Part shown: piece after piece, positions 1 through 17,374 of the stretch | How the letters are laid out: the number at the start of each line of letters is the position of its first letter | Position numbering within the stretch: the first letter of the stretch is position 1 | NCBI GenBank assembly: GCA_964020085.1 | Contig: OZ026598.1 | Coordinates: 6,504,024-6,568,023 of the forward strand | Reading direction: 5' to 3' | Origin: Micromussa lordhowensis | Lineage: Eukaryota; Cnidaria; Anthozoa; Scleractinia; Lobophylliidae | Length of the DNA: 64,000 nt | Notes under the pieces: model-generated | What the model was told of the DNA's origin: nothing | The model's database searches: none | Seen by the model: only the letters and a program-made list of their open reading frames with translations | Program-made: the position numbers and the translations under genes

Positions 1-495
1 TGAGGAGTTGGGAGAATTAATAATAAGTTATGAGAAACTGAAAGCTATGCAAACTGTCTTGAATTCTCCCAATTCCGCTCGTGTTTAAATGAAGCTAGGT
101 AAACACTGAAGAAGTGCTCTATTGCTTAATTAGAAAGTAATTTAATTGTTTTAGTATAATTTTAACCACATTTCTTTCACATAACAATTTCCAGATACTT
201 GTGTACATGTTAAGTGGTATCAAACTTAACGCTTTTACAAAATCGCGCTCAAATTGAATTCTTCTTTAAAAGTTCATGTAGCTTCTCTGATACCCGTTCA
301 TCAGTGCATTGAACAATTGTGATGTTTTAAAGTCACAAAACGGTTGATCTGTTGTCTTGGAAACAGAAAAAGTAGTCTATTGCTTCTATAAAATATTTCT
401 TGAAAATAAGCGTGTTTACATACTCTCGTGTAAACACACCTATCGACCAATGAGTGCGCACGAAGTATCCGGCTCAGTTATCCTATAAAAAGTGA
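1..495 (-). repeat. Dispersed MITE-like repeat, copy 1 (cut by window edge)
   Basis: On the minus strand this matches the repeats at about 8400-8700 and 52350-52690. Shared blocks are a GTGTTTAGATGAGAGTATGTAAAC-like start, 'AATAGAGCACTTTTTCCGTG', and an internal inverted repeat around 'TTGGGAGAATTC'. This copy carries about 230 bp of extra middle sequence and is cut by the left window edge. No coding capacity is seen. Likely a non-autonomous DNA transposon; family not named. Confidence 0.6.
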
Positions 496-597
496 TAATT
501 GATGGCATAATCGAATCATTCATTATGGTTATTTAAGGGTACCAGGTTGGATTTTGCCCAGTCGCTGTTACCTTTGCTTATCTCTATTGTATCTCAG

Positions 598-7388
<6,791 letters not shown>

Positions 7389-10085
7389 ACAGGAGAGAAA
7401 ACGTGGCTGATTGGAACAAATTTTTGCAATCAGAACCAGAAATCACACGAAAGCAGTGTAATTCTATACTCTTAATTTGTTTCTTTGGATCAAACAACTG
7501 AAACAGTTCTTACTTAAATTTTTTTTAGCTATTGAATTAACGTTGAAGAACAATAGCTCTTTTTAAATCATTTCTGTTGCGGATTTTAGGTTAGTTTTTA
7601 TCACAAACTTGTCCACAGTTCAATACAAAATAGTAAGTACAAACGGTAATATAAAATAGAAAACAGGAATACAAATAATAACCTTGGCAAGTGGTAAATT
7701 TACAGAGAAAAAGAATCAGTAAACATGCAAAAAGAAGAAAGAGACACAATCAAATTGTGACAATGCTGATACTGAAACCCGTGTTAAAGTTCATTTTAAG
7801 TGCACGGTTGGTTTCTGCCGTGTTTTCGTTTAAGCACTTTAAGGGTTTATAAAGCAATTCCAGAACTAGCACGGGCGCTCAGGAGCATAACGTTTCCAGA
7901 CAGTTTTCGATTTGTGCAAAGAATTTTTGTGACTCGTGCGAAGTAACCAGACGAGATTTTTCCGGATTTCGTAGATGTTTCCGGATTCTTCAATTTTAGA
8001 TGTCACTACATGTGATACTTTTCAAATGTTTCAATTGAATTTAATTAAATTAATAATCGGAAATACTATGTTAGAGGCTGAAATATTTTCCGACATCTTA
8101 AAGTAGTTATTTTTGTACAGTATTTCAATAAAAAAGAAAAATGTAATTCTTTTTGCTAGATTTTTGCCAGTTGTCGCCCTTTACAGTTTAAACCGGTTAA
8201 TAAGAACCTAAAATTTAAGAAACTATTAGGCTAAAATTTCCGAGTTAAGCACCCTTCACATAAGAACCATTCTAGGCTAAAATATCAATGCAGGTTCCTC
8301 TTTTTAAAAACATAGAGTTTTTTCAAATATAATACAGTATATCAAATGCGAGACATAAAAGGTAACAAAAACTAGCCAGACACTGGCAGTGTTATAAGAC
8401 CACAATACCCTTTATAAAATAATTGAGCCACTACGCGCGCTCCCATTGGTCGAAAGGTGTGTTTAGATGAGAGTATGTAAATTTACGATTGTGACGTTTT
8501 GAATTCGGCCGTATATTTGAGTATCATTTTATAAACGCAATAGAGCACTTTTTCCGTGTTTATATAGCCTCGCCTAAACACTCGGAGGGTTGGGAGAATT
8601 CGAGACAGTTATGCCAACCCGAGACGTAGTCGAAGGTACTGTCTCGGATTCTCCCAACCCTCCTCGTGTTTAGATGAGGGTATAGAGCGTTTTCACTTAC
8701 GTGGCCAGCTCACATGCAAATTTACTGAAACAAAAGAAAGTGTTTACATAAGAAAAGAGTTCAACTCCCACAGGACTGGTTTGGTACACCAACATGGCCG
8801 CCGTTTCATTGTTTTGGAACACCAATATGGCTGCCGTGACGTCATGTGCAAACGCTCTATATAAACACGGAAAACGTGCTCTACTGCTTAAACATTGATT
8901 GTGAATGTTCAATACAAAGTACAAGCACGAGTATACAAGCTGTTTTTTTAACAAAAAATTTGAAACCTGGTTAAGAACCTAGGTACTAATTTCATAGTAA
9001 ACATCAGTTAAATAAGAACCTATGGAAGTTAAGAGGGTTTAAAGTTTGGGAAGCTTTTACTAGATAGCGGGCTTTGAGTCAAAAAACGGCATGTTTCCAA
9101 GATCTTCCTACTCAATCCGCTTTTCAGTTCACTTACAAGAAAGGATCGGGAACGGGTTTGCTACATACGGCAATAACATTAATTTTCCAAGCCCGTTAAT
9201 CATGGCCGTCTCATACAATACAAATCGCATACAATAGTAATGAAAATGAAGCCCTGTTGGGAAGGGAAGAAGGGTAAATATGGTAGCATCAATATTTTGC
9301 TGTTTGCTGCTGGACACCCATTCCAAAAACACCTAAGTTAGAGAAACTGAACAGGTATTTGAATAAAACTGAAATCAAAAAGCTAACACTGCTTTCAAGA
9401 AAAAACGTCATTTTTTATCTCATCTACATTTTGAAACAAAATCTACTGAATTAAACTTTTATCCCAAGGCTTCACTGTTCCAGGACCTTTTATCTAATAC
9501 ACAGGTCAATACACTATTCTAGTGTTCCTTTAGCATCTTAAAGTGAGAAACGTACTTAAATGTTTTCGCCGAGAAAAGATCAGAGAGACAGCCTTTTCCC
9601 TTAAACTTAACGGCCTGATCAATTTAAAAGTATATTAAATTTCTTTATTACAATCGCATGTTGAACAAAATGTAGGAGGCTGTCCAACTTGTTGAAGCAC
9701 CCGCCCAGAGCAAATTTCCAGAGGAAACTTCTGGCAAATTTCCGTTTGGCCTAGGTGATTTACCTGCAATGTTAATGATCGAAAACGGAAGCCGGGCTTT
9801 TAAAAATGTTTTCTCGTCTGGCTAGTTTTGTAAACGAGCCCTGTCAGTTTTGCGTAGACGGTAACAGCGGAAGTGCTCGAAAATGTCGAAGAAACACATT
9901 GGAATTCAGTCCACACACAGCACACGACATCGTCACCGACCCGTTTTGCAGATACGTGTTAGCGCATGAAACAGTGAAACGATAAAAGGTCAGGCTGATA
10001 AAATCCTTCGGTGAATTTGGGATCAGAAGAAAAAAAAAGAAGGCTTTTGAAAACTAATAAACTGGAGGACATGGAACAAGTAATC
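7389..10085. other. Eph 3' UTR and repeat-rich spacer
   Basis: After the Eph stop codon a polyadenylation signal AATAAA lies at 8127-8132, giving a 3' UTR of about 0.75 kb. A MITE copy follows at 8400-8700. The open frames at 8697-8954 and 9129-9332 on minus show no recognisable domain and are not called. Nothing else is recognised up to the zinc-finger relic. Confidence 0.5.
8400..8700 (+). mobile_element. MITE-like repeat, copy 2
   Basis: Same family as 1-495 and 52350-52690. It starts near 'CGCGCGCTCCCATTGGTCG' and ends near 'GTTTAGATGAGGGTATAG'. The centre is an inverted repeat: 'GGTTGGGAGAATTCGAGACAG' pairs with the sequence near 8637-8665. No coding capacity. Confidence 0.65.
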
Positions 10086-10610
10086 AATTCACAAGAAGTT
10101 ACTCATGTACTCCCCTTTGGCGTGGATTGAAAGTTCAGAGATGCTGAAGAAATAATCACCCTGGCTGCCGCTGGCGTTTCTTTGCCGTGTGCGATCTTTC
10201 ATGGATAGTAAAATATAGATCCCTTGCGATAATTTCTCCCCTGTATGTATTCTTTTATGTCTTTTCAGTACCTCAGATCGATTAAAACACATGGTTGCAC
10301 TGGTCATATGGAAAAGGCCTTTCTCCTCAATGTGTCCTTTCAGGTTTCTGAAGTTCTCCAAATTTCCTACAAAACCTTACTTGGCATATCTTTCACAGCT
10401 ATAGGGCTCTCTAGTATGTCTCCTTCTCTACTTTTCGAGATTCTCTGATTGGCTAAACTTTTGACCGCAACAGTTACAAGTAGACGGCTTCTCTGTAATG
10501 TTTTTGACTGTGTCTCTTAAGAGTCCCTGCCAGATTAATTAAAACACTTGCTACAGTAGTTACAAACAAAAGGAATCTCTCCACCGCCTGTTACGTTGCA
10601 TTTAATTTTT
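10086..10610 (-). pseudogene. Decayed C2H2 zinc-finger gene with the FSISEL tail
   Basis: Read on minus, this is the wreck of a member of the zinc-finger family that fills 16-43 kb. Near 10590-10550 a finger start (PFVCNYCSKCFN) runs into stops, and its continuation (AGTLKRH) is in another frame. A second finger start (CNCCGQKFSQSENL) follows after a further frame change. Nearer the end FNRSEVLKRHKRIHTGEK is open, then DYFFSISEL. The last matches the tail of the intact genes, so this was a full family member. At least two frameshifts and stop codons disable it. Same orientation as gene E, opposite to A-D. Confidence 0.75.
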
Positions 10611-10991
10611 CCCCTGGACGAGTTATGGGAACTTCTGACCGAATAATGATAATAATTTATTTCTTATACAGCCCTACTTACAACACGAAGATCAAGAAGA
10701 TCGACGCACTCATTATTCTCAGACATCATGGTACATTTCCAAGCATCAAAACAGCTTCTCCAGACCTTTAATAATGCAGTGAATAGGCTAATTTCAATAT
10801 ATTAAAATTGTAAGCTTGGGAAAATAAATCAAACCCCTCCATCTCGATGTGCCTCGGAGCAGTTAATATCCCAGTAGACCGCGACACCCACGAATTTTTT
10901 GGCCGCCCTTTGCCTTCAGTGTAACGGTCTGTTTCAAACCAATCACGTGGTACATTGAATGCACGCGAGGACAGTTTAATTGTGTGGCGTC

Positions 10992-11226
10992 ATGACTTTT
11001 TCGTATTACGTGATGTTTATTCACATGTTTATCTTCAAAAGGAAAGCTTACCGCACTTTTTGTCCGCCATATTTTATCATATTTTTGCCACATTTGATCA
11101 TATTTTCATCTTCAGCTGATAAACAGCAGCCATGCTGACAGTTCTATGACAGACAAAAGGTGCGGTAAGCTTTCCTCTTGAAGATAAACATGTTGTGAAT
11201 GAACATTACGTAATACGAGAAAGTCG
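10992..11226. repeat. Inverted repeat, arms about 72 bp
   Basis: The left arm 10992-11063 (contains 'GGAAAGCTTACCGCAC') pairs with the right arm 11152-11226 ('GTGCGGTAAGCTTTCC') around an 88-bp spacer. Also paired: 'CGTATTACGTGATG' with 'CATTACGTAATACG'. Likely a foldback or MITE remnant. Confidence 0.75.
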
Positions 11227-11445
11227 TTCAGAATTGTACCCAGAGGTTCTAAATGCTGTCAACAAAAATACTTCTAATGAAATGTCAGAGTGCCTAAAAT
11301 CCGAAAGCATGTTTCTATTTAAACAAGCCAGAAGAAATCACTGGGTTTTCCAACACAGTATTCTTGGAGGAAGTGTGAGTTTTCTGTCCCGTTTATATTA
11401 TCATGTTCTTGGCGCATGTGTAATTCAAGAAAGTGACGTTCAAAA

Positions 11446-11736
11446 TTAAAAGGAACAGCTGCAAATAGTGTCGCACTTTCTTCTGCAATAATGTGCAGGC
11501 TTCGAAATCTCAAGCATCGGCATTCCACTACAGGTTTCTACCGCACTGTTCCACAGCGGTGCAAAACACGAAGATCTCGTAAGACTGTGGGGAGCACAGC
11601 AAGTACATCCTCCTGTGAAGAGCTGTTTTACGGAAGACTTTTGTTCTTGTCGAAGCTCACGAGAAACTTTTTTCGCGAGAAAAGTTAAAGCTTTTTGTAA
11701 ACTCGCTACGAACAAGTCTTCCCCTTCTTCCGCCAT
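11446..11736 (-). pseudogene. Possible RecQ/DExH helicase N-terminal fragment, truncated at Walker A
   Basis: The minus frame starts at ATG 11734-11736 and reads MAEEGEDLFVASLQKAL... to RQEQKSSVKQLFTG. After a one-base frame change the sequence reads DVLAVLPT. The order 'EQK..V..L..G.DVLAVLPT' is what precedes the Walker A GxGKS of RecQ-like helicases. The GxGKS itself is absent: LPT is followed by unrelated residues. The fragment therefore looks like a first exon or captured piece that lost its catalytic part. Helicase assignment rests on a short motif and is tentative. Confidence 0.35.
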
Positions 11737-12425
11737 GTTGGATTCTTGCTCTCAGAAGAATAAGACCTTTGATCGACACATGTCAATAATGTGTGACTAG
11801 CCCAGCCAGTCACGATCATGACCAAATATTATATTTCGACCAAATATTCCGGAAATTCCGGGTGGCGAAGCGAATGGTAGAGCATTTTCCGGGATTTGAT
11901 TCCGAAAGTTTTGGTATACCTCGCAAGGTTAGCCTAAAATTCCAGAAAATCGCAAAAACCGGAAAATTCCGTTCCATCCGACCATTCCTGGTAGGCCCTA
12001 GCTTCTCCGAGCCTGGAAATCGAACTCGACATGGCTGCTTCAAGCCTCTCATGTTTCTATCTGACAGACGACTTTAATCTCTCGACTCGACATTATTCCA
12101 CTAGAGTGGCCACAACAAGCTTTAGGCTTAACTGCAGAATACCCCGCCACTCGAAGTAACTTCCACGTAGCCGGCTTCGCGGTTCGCAGAAAATAATTAA
12201 TTAAAATAAGAATTAAATTAATTCATGAATGCTGTGCAGGGAAACGAATTCAGTTACTCCAAGCTTTAGTAAGTAGTGAGAAAATACATTTGAGCTACGT
12301 GTAATTTGGGCATGACCGCACGAGTGAATAGCTCGTGAGTTTGCTTCGTCATTCGAAGCTGTCACTTGAACTCGTCAGGAAAATAAAGAGTTATCAGTCG
12401 TACCCTCAATGTAGTCGCGGACTCC

Positions 12426-12760
12426 ATTTACAGTGCGACTACTCTAACCAAGGCCACCCGACAAAATTTTCTACAAATTTAACAAATGAAAATCGAGAAG
12501 GTTAACAATAGTTTTCTAACAAATTATCCAAAATGACCACAAATCTGTTGCCTTTGGGATGTACAGCCTGATTACAAAGTTAATTTGTTGGAAAACTATT
12601 GTTAACCTCCTCGATTTTCATTTGTTAAATTTATAGAAAATTTTGTCGGGTGGCCTTGGTTAGCCTGCGAATACAGCCGCCTTTCATTCGCTCCCGCTAC
12701 TAACGTGCGAAACGCTGTATTCGCAGGCTAGGCCTTGGTTGGAGTAGTCGCACTGTAAAT
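12426..12760. mobile_element. Palindromic TIR element interrupted by a second MITE
   Basis: Outer inverted repeats start ATTTACAGTGCGACTACTC at 12426 and end with the complement at 12760. Arms continue through 'GGCCACCCGACAAAATTTTCTA' and 'AAATGAAAATCGAG', so the element is nearly a full palindrome. The right arm is split by the 70-bp insertion at 12661-12730. Confidence 0.85.
12661..12730. mobile_element. 70-bp MITE with 17-bp perfect TIRs and 9-bp target duplication
   Basis: The ends TAGCCTGCGAATACAGC (12661-12677) and its exact complement (12714-12730) bound a 70-bp element. GGCCTTGGT is duplicated directly on both sides (12652-12660 and 12731-12739). A 9-bp duplication fits Mutator-like transposases (known for that superfamily). 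It is nested in the older palindrome at 12426-12760. Confidence 0.9.
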
Positions 12761-12928
12761 TCCTACGCAGTGTCGTCCTTACCTAATACATCGTTCGTTT
12801 CAACTTCAGAGTCGTCGAACAACTCCAAAGCAAATAAAAAAGGCAAAGAGTCCGCCGGTTTGCTTTTTGTTTTCTTTTGTTTATTTTGTATCTTCGCAAG
12901 AAACGCGATGACCTGGGACAAGTCAAGT

Positions 12929-13232
12929 CAAGTCATCTTTATTTAAGCAGCCACGGTGGCCCTTTCAGTACTAGGCTGGTATCAATAGGAGCCCTTCGTA
13001 ATTAATGACTTCTACTTGATAATTGAAAAACTACCACCGGCTAAAAACTACTACAAGATAAAAAGACAACAATCATATAGAATAAAAAAAAGGCTAATAC
13101 AATATACAATATCTCATCTAGTAAATTACGTATTGTTGAAGAAGGTTCTTAAACTTGGAGAGTGATGTAGCTCCTTTCAATGTTCTAGGTAATTTATTAA
13201 AAAGGATCGAACCTGAATAGTTCTGAATGGTT
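12929..13232 (-). mobile_element. LINE 3' end (CR1/L2-like), minus strand
   Basis: On minus the sequence translates as ...FNKLPRTLKGATSLSKFKNLL..., the usual C-terminal block of CR1/L2-type reverse transcriptases (LWN-LP--L---SL--FK--L). It is followed by a short 3' UTR ending in a (GACTT)n-like tail at 12920-12935. 5'-truncated, as is normal for LINE copies. Confidence 0.7.
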
Positions 13233-13878
13233 AGTGAATACTGTTCCATTCGTCGCATGGAATACCCGGAATAATTATTATTTCAAACCGGAATATTTGG
13301 TCGAATGGAAAGCGCCCCAAGGGTTTTGCAAGCGGTATTTTTCTTCCCCTCACCCACCCCCTCGTTCTTTTTGTGGCCCTCGCCCCAACTTTCGCGCGGG
13401 CAAAACACAGAAATCCCATTTCTCCGTCTTTCTTTGCTCCCCAACACCACGGAAACGCTTGCTACGCAGGCCACAACGTTCCTCACTTATATTTTGCCTC
13501 CATTCTCTATCCCTGGAAAGTACCGTTTCGCGTCGTTCCCGCTAAAGCTTTATGAGTGTGTCCATGAGAAAACCAGGCAGGAGGTGATACAGCTCAAATC
13601 ACCGATTTTGCTCAAACTTGGCCTAAATGTTGGGTTTGGTGAGTAAATGATTATGGCAAAAACTTAGGTTAAAATATTTTATTCCCTTCAAGTTAGGGGG
13701 ACTACCTCCAAAAATGGCCCTTTGTCACTAATTTATGCATATTTAATTAGCTGTCTTTGATTTAGCATTTCTATAACTATAACAAGAAAGGCCGTGTGAA
13801 AATGAAATAAACTGGATCATGTTCTACTATTATTAGTCTCAAAGCACAGATATTCATTTAAACCAGACAACTTGATTT

Positions 13879-13982
13879 TCACTCTGCGGCTCCATCTTAA
13901 GTAAGGTGCACCAAGAAAAGATGTAATTCTTCACTCTGCGGCTCCATCTTAAGTAAGGTGCACCAAGAAAAGATGTAATTCT
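13879..13982 (+). repeat. Perfect 52-bp tandem duplication
   Basis: Two identical 52-bp units (13879-13930 and 13931-13982; key block 'CACTCTGCGGCTCCATCTT') lie immediately upstream of the proposed leader exon of zinc-finger gene A. Possibly promoter sequence, or a recent slippage or assembly duplication. Confidence 0.9.
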
Positions 13983-14132
13983 TGGGCTCCCCCGGTCGGG
14001 TTACCATTAGACTCCCTGCCCCTCTCCCAGAGTCTGCACGGACGCTCGCTAGTGAGTGGTACCGTTGGAATGTTTCTGAACTGTTTGTCGTTTGGATTTT
14101 CATATTCGCTGACTGTTTTTCCATCAGCAAAG
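13983..14132 (+). other. Probable untranslated leader exon of zinc-finger gene A
   Basis: The exon ends at 14132 with a strong donor AAG/GTAAGAAAAACTTTC. The same donor context (GTRAGRRAAAC) follows the proposed leader exons upstream of genes B, C and D (20585, 27096, 32086), which argues that these are homologous first exons. The 5' limit is not determinable; 13983 is nominal. Splicing to the acceptor at 16425/16426 would give a 2.3-kb intron. Confidence 0.45.
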
Positions 14133-15013
14133 GTAAGAAAAACTTTCATAAAGCACTACCTTACATCTGTTACGTAACTAGCGAACCGCTTGATCTAAAT
14201 TTCTACAGATCAAGCGAGTAAACATTGCATGACATGTCCGTTAAAACGCGCGGTTCAGAATATTAAACTTAAAGTGCTAAGTCAACGAGCTTCAGGTTAT
14301 AGCTGCAGCAGAATAGAGGCTGATGACAATGAATAGGTGAACGATATAAACATTGAGATCGTAAGAAAATTGTGACTTAGAAATATTCAATATAGAACAG
14401 GCCTTCTCGAAGGTAGAGTAAGTTTATATGCATGTGCTATTCCAAATTCGTATTGTTGTCTATTGAAGGTACATGTAAGCTTATCTGTAATTGTGCGGAT
14501 TTGAAAACGAAAATCTCTTTTACTGAACACCGAGGTTAATCCTCTGCCGGGATACCTCTACCAACTAAACGAGAAAGGTCTTAATAAGTGATAAATTCGG
14601 TTTAAATAGCGATATTTGAAACCTGTGATTGAAACGAGATATTACCTGTATCTACATCCCCAACCCCCTTTGGACAGGGCAACCTCGGCACCATGGAGGG
14701 CCCTGTCAGACATAAATTTTGAACCCCTCCGGATGTGCTGACAAAGGTGCTGACAACAAAAAACTTGGCTGTGGGATAAAAAAATGGAATGTTCCATTGT
14801 CCATAGCCAATATTTGTTTTCAGGGGGACCTTTCAACTGTTTCCACTTTATTCAGACTTTCTTGTGATTGGAAGGCTTTGTCATGAACCTGCAGGTCAAC
14901 AGTTATTACTTCCAAGCCATTTGACTTCTAGCCTTTGATAGGTGATTTGGACGCTCTCATTTTAGATGTTGTGAAAAATTTGAAAATTCTTTTCTTTTTT
15001 CAAAACTATTGGT

Positions 15014-15968
15014 ATACAGTGGAACCTGCTTTACGGTCATCTCGCTAATGCAGTCAGCTTGTTATTACAGCCACTCTTTTCTGTCCTGGCGGACTATGCC
15101 CATACATTTTCCTACAAGAAACGCCTGTTAATCCAGCCACTCCATTAATACGGCAAAAAAGGCCACATTCTGAAATCCCAAACTGTACATTGTATAATCT
15201 TCTATAATTCTACCCCATTATTATGGTCATTCGAACCAGTTACAGTGGAGTCCAGATTTTTCAAACCTCGAAGGAAAACGAGAATTGGTTTGAAAAATCA
15301 GTTAATTTGAGAAATTGGGGGGGGGGGGTAAAATTGCAGTGTTCAACTGAGGAGGGGAAACAACTTTTGGTTCGAGTTATCGGGGGGTTCGAAAAAACGA
15401 AGGTTCAAGAAATCGGGGTCCCACTGTATATTCATCTTTCCATTGTTAATAATTTATTGTATGTACTGATTGCATCTATGCCAACTCTACTGGATTAACT
15501 GGGAGTCTTCCCGATACAGTCCGAATCTCCTGCTCTCCTGTACCGGTCACCAAATCTCACTGACAATACGAATAGAAGCACATAAAATACATTTTCAGGC
15601 ATATTAATTTTTGGCTTATTTTTGGCATTTTTTTTTTGGGGGGGGGGAAGGTTTGATACTTGATGCATTTTTGAAATTTAATTGGCAGATCTCTACTTTG
15701 AACAACTCTTTTTAGGGTCAAAAAAGGTAAAATTGGCGATCTCCTAGATTTTGATTTTTCTAGGTTGGCTTGCATCTGTGTGATTGAAGTCTCACCTTTT
15801 TGAAATGCTTATTAAAGAACAGCTGCTTAGAAGTACAATTGTAATTTCTGTCAAGACTACTGAAATAGTCATGAGATTTGACCCTACCCAGTTAATACCG
15901 CATCCCAATTAATTCAGTCTAATTTTCATGGCCCATTAGTGACCATATTTTGGGTTCCACTGTAGTTT
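15014..15968. mobile_element. Tc1/pogo-like TIR element remnant, with nested MITE
   Basis: Ends are TACAGTGGAACC at 15016 and GGTTCCACTGTA at about 15955-15966, the common CAGTGGAA terminus with TA target seen in pogo/Tc1-type elements. The inside is eroded and contains a nested palindrome at 15241-15428. Similar ends occur at 16080-16240 and 47516-47716. No transposase is seen. Confidence 0.5.
15241..15428. mobile_element. Palindromic CAGTGG MITE, copy 1
   Basis: About 185 bp, starting TACAGTGGAGTCCAGATTTTT and ending with the near-complement 'GGGGTCCCACTGTA', with TA at both ends. Homologous to 26041-26217 through its full length. The TA target and CAGTGG ends fit the Tc1/mariner/pogo group. 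Confidence 0.8.
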
Positions 15969-16079
15969 GATAGCCAGCCCTATAAGTTTTAATTTGATAT
16001 AGGAGTTTTGGTATCTACAGTTTAAACCGGACACGCATCATTGCTTGGACAAGAGACACCTTTTAAGGTATATATGGCC

Positions 16080-16240
16080 ACCCTGTTAATTCAGCGGCCT
16101 CGTTATGAGAGCCACTTTATTCTTGCCTGAACAAAAGCTCAATCAGTCTTCTTCTTTTTCAAAGAACCTCTTTAATATGGCCAAAACGGCCAGATTTTTG
16201 TGGCCTGGTGGTGAGCGGATTTATGTGGTTCTACTGTTGT
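16080..16240 (+). repeat. Pogo-like repeat end, related to 47516-47716
   Basis: Blocks 'GCCACTTTATTCTTGCCTGA', 'AAAGCTCAATCAGTC', 'CAGATTTTTGTGGCCTG' and 'GAGCGGATT' occur in the same order at 47516-47716. Located in the intron ahead of gene A. Confidence 0.55.
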
Positions 16241-16493
16241 GCCATAAAAGATGGAAGTATAATAATTCTATTCTTGTGATTTTAAATTAAGCAATCGCAC
16301 TAGAAAGAATTTTGGGGAGCTTGTAAGAATGAGTTTTAGCTTCCTTAAATTGCGAGCCCCAAATTGGTTTTCCTTTCACCCTGCTTTTGTTATTTACAAG
16401 ATGTACTTTTTCCTTGTTTTTGAAGGTCTGGAGACATCATCAAGACTGTCTTATTTGATGCATCAGTTTTTAGTTATCTCAAAATCTGACAAT

Positions 16494-16520
16494 ATGGAGG
16501 AACAAGCGTCACAAAAATAG
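16494..16520 (+). CDS. Upstream ORF (8 codons) in gene A leader
   Basis: An ATG at 16494 opens MEEQASQK then TAG, 5 bp before the gene A ATG and in a different frame. 'ATGGAGGAA' is also how the coding sequences of genes B and C begin (MEEDILQN). The site is therefore the ancestral start, turned into a uORF by a stop or frame change. It may lower translation of gene A (inference). Confidence 0.5.
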   Translation: MEEQASQK

Positions 16521-16525
16521 CTGTC

Positions 16526-17374
16526 ATGGATGACAAAACATATAACTGCAAAGATTGTGGCACATATTTTCACTGTGAACAACAACTCAGGTGGCATGAA
16601 AGACTACACCTGGTTGATAATCGTCATAAATGCAATGAATGTGGCAGGGTTTTTAGTCAAAAAGGACATCTAAGGCAACATATGAGAGTACATACAGGGG
16701 AGAAACCTTTTAAATGCAACTACTGCGGAAAGTGTTTTAGTCAGGCAGGAACTCTAATGCGACATAGAAGATTGCACACAGGGGAGAAGCCCTTTAAATG
16801 TGACTTTTGTGGTAGGCTGTTTAATCGGGCAGAGCATCTAAGCCGACATATAAGATGGCATACAGGAGAAAGGGCTCATAAATGCAGCCAGTGTGATAAG
16901 CGTTTTATCGAGGCAGGAGATCTGAAGAAACACTTTATATTGCATACGGGAGAGAGGCCTTTTGTATGTAAGCTGTGTGGTAAGTCTTTCAATCAGGCAG
17001 GGAATCTTACGCAGCATACACGAACACACACTGGAGAGAAACCTTTTGAATGTAAATATTGTGGCAAGCGCTTCAATCGCTTAGGACATATGAAGCAGCA
17101 TGCCAGATTACACACAACTGAGAGGCCTTTTGAATGCAGCCCATGTGGCAAACATTTTAACGATCCTGGACAACTAAGGCGACATATAAGACTACATACA
17201 GGAGAGAAGCCTTTTGAATGTAGCCAGTGTGGCAAGCATTTTAGACATGCAGGAACATTGAAGCAACATAAGAAAACACACAGGGATGCAAAGCCAAAAA
17301 CAAGTGAGAAAGATGGCATGCGTTTCAGCATCTCTGAACTTTTAATTGACAATAAGATGATAAAACAAGAATGA
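16526..17374 (+). CDS. Zinc-finger gene A: 9 C2H2 fingers plus eh1-like/SUMO tail
   Basis: 282-aa protein from ATG 16526, in one exon that probably starts at acceptor 16425/16426. Nine C2H2 fingers run from residue 7 to about 255, joined by TGE(K/R)-type linkers; several have the CGKCF-type knuckle. No KRAB, SCAN, BTB or ZAD domain. The tail reads ...TSEKDG-MRFSISELL-IDNK-MIKQE. FSISELL fits the eh1 Groucho/TLE-binding pattern F-x-I-x-x-[IL]-[IL]; IKQE at the very end fits the SUMO consensus. A nuclear, sequence-specific repressor is inferred. Gene A is the first of four tandem + strand copies. Its ancestral start appears to be the upstream ATG at 16494, now a uORF. Confidence 0.92.
   Translation: MDDKTYNCKDCGTYFHCEQQLRWHERLHLVDNRHKCNECGRVFSQKGHLRQHMRVHTGEKPFKCNYCGKCFSQAGTLMRHRRLHTGEKPFKCDFCGRLFNRAEHLSRHIRWHTGERAHKCSQCDKRFIEAGDLKKHFILHTGERPFVCKLCGKSFNQAGNLTQHTRTHTGEKPFECKYCGKRFNRLGHMKQHARLHTTERPFECSPCGKHFNDPGQLRRHIRLHTGEKPFECSQCGKHFRHAGTLKQHKKTHRDAKPKTSEKDGMRFSISELLIDNKMIKQE

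Noticed and set aside
11837..13304. Possible 1.47-kb TIR element with CGACCAAATATTCCGG ends
   Set aside because: Matching 16-bp ends exist but internal similarity fades quickly and a LINE and two MITEs lie inside. Not enough to call an element.
13234..13646. Overlapping open frames of 100-113 codons on +
   Set aside because: They overlap each other and the minus strand, lack recognisable domains and splice context, and lie next to LINE remains.
16526..17374. KRAB, ZAD, SCAN or BTB domain in the zinc-finger genes
   Set aside because: The N-termini before finger 1 are only about 5-20 residues long and show none of these domains; the only shared non-finger part is the C-terminal tail.
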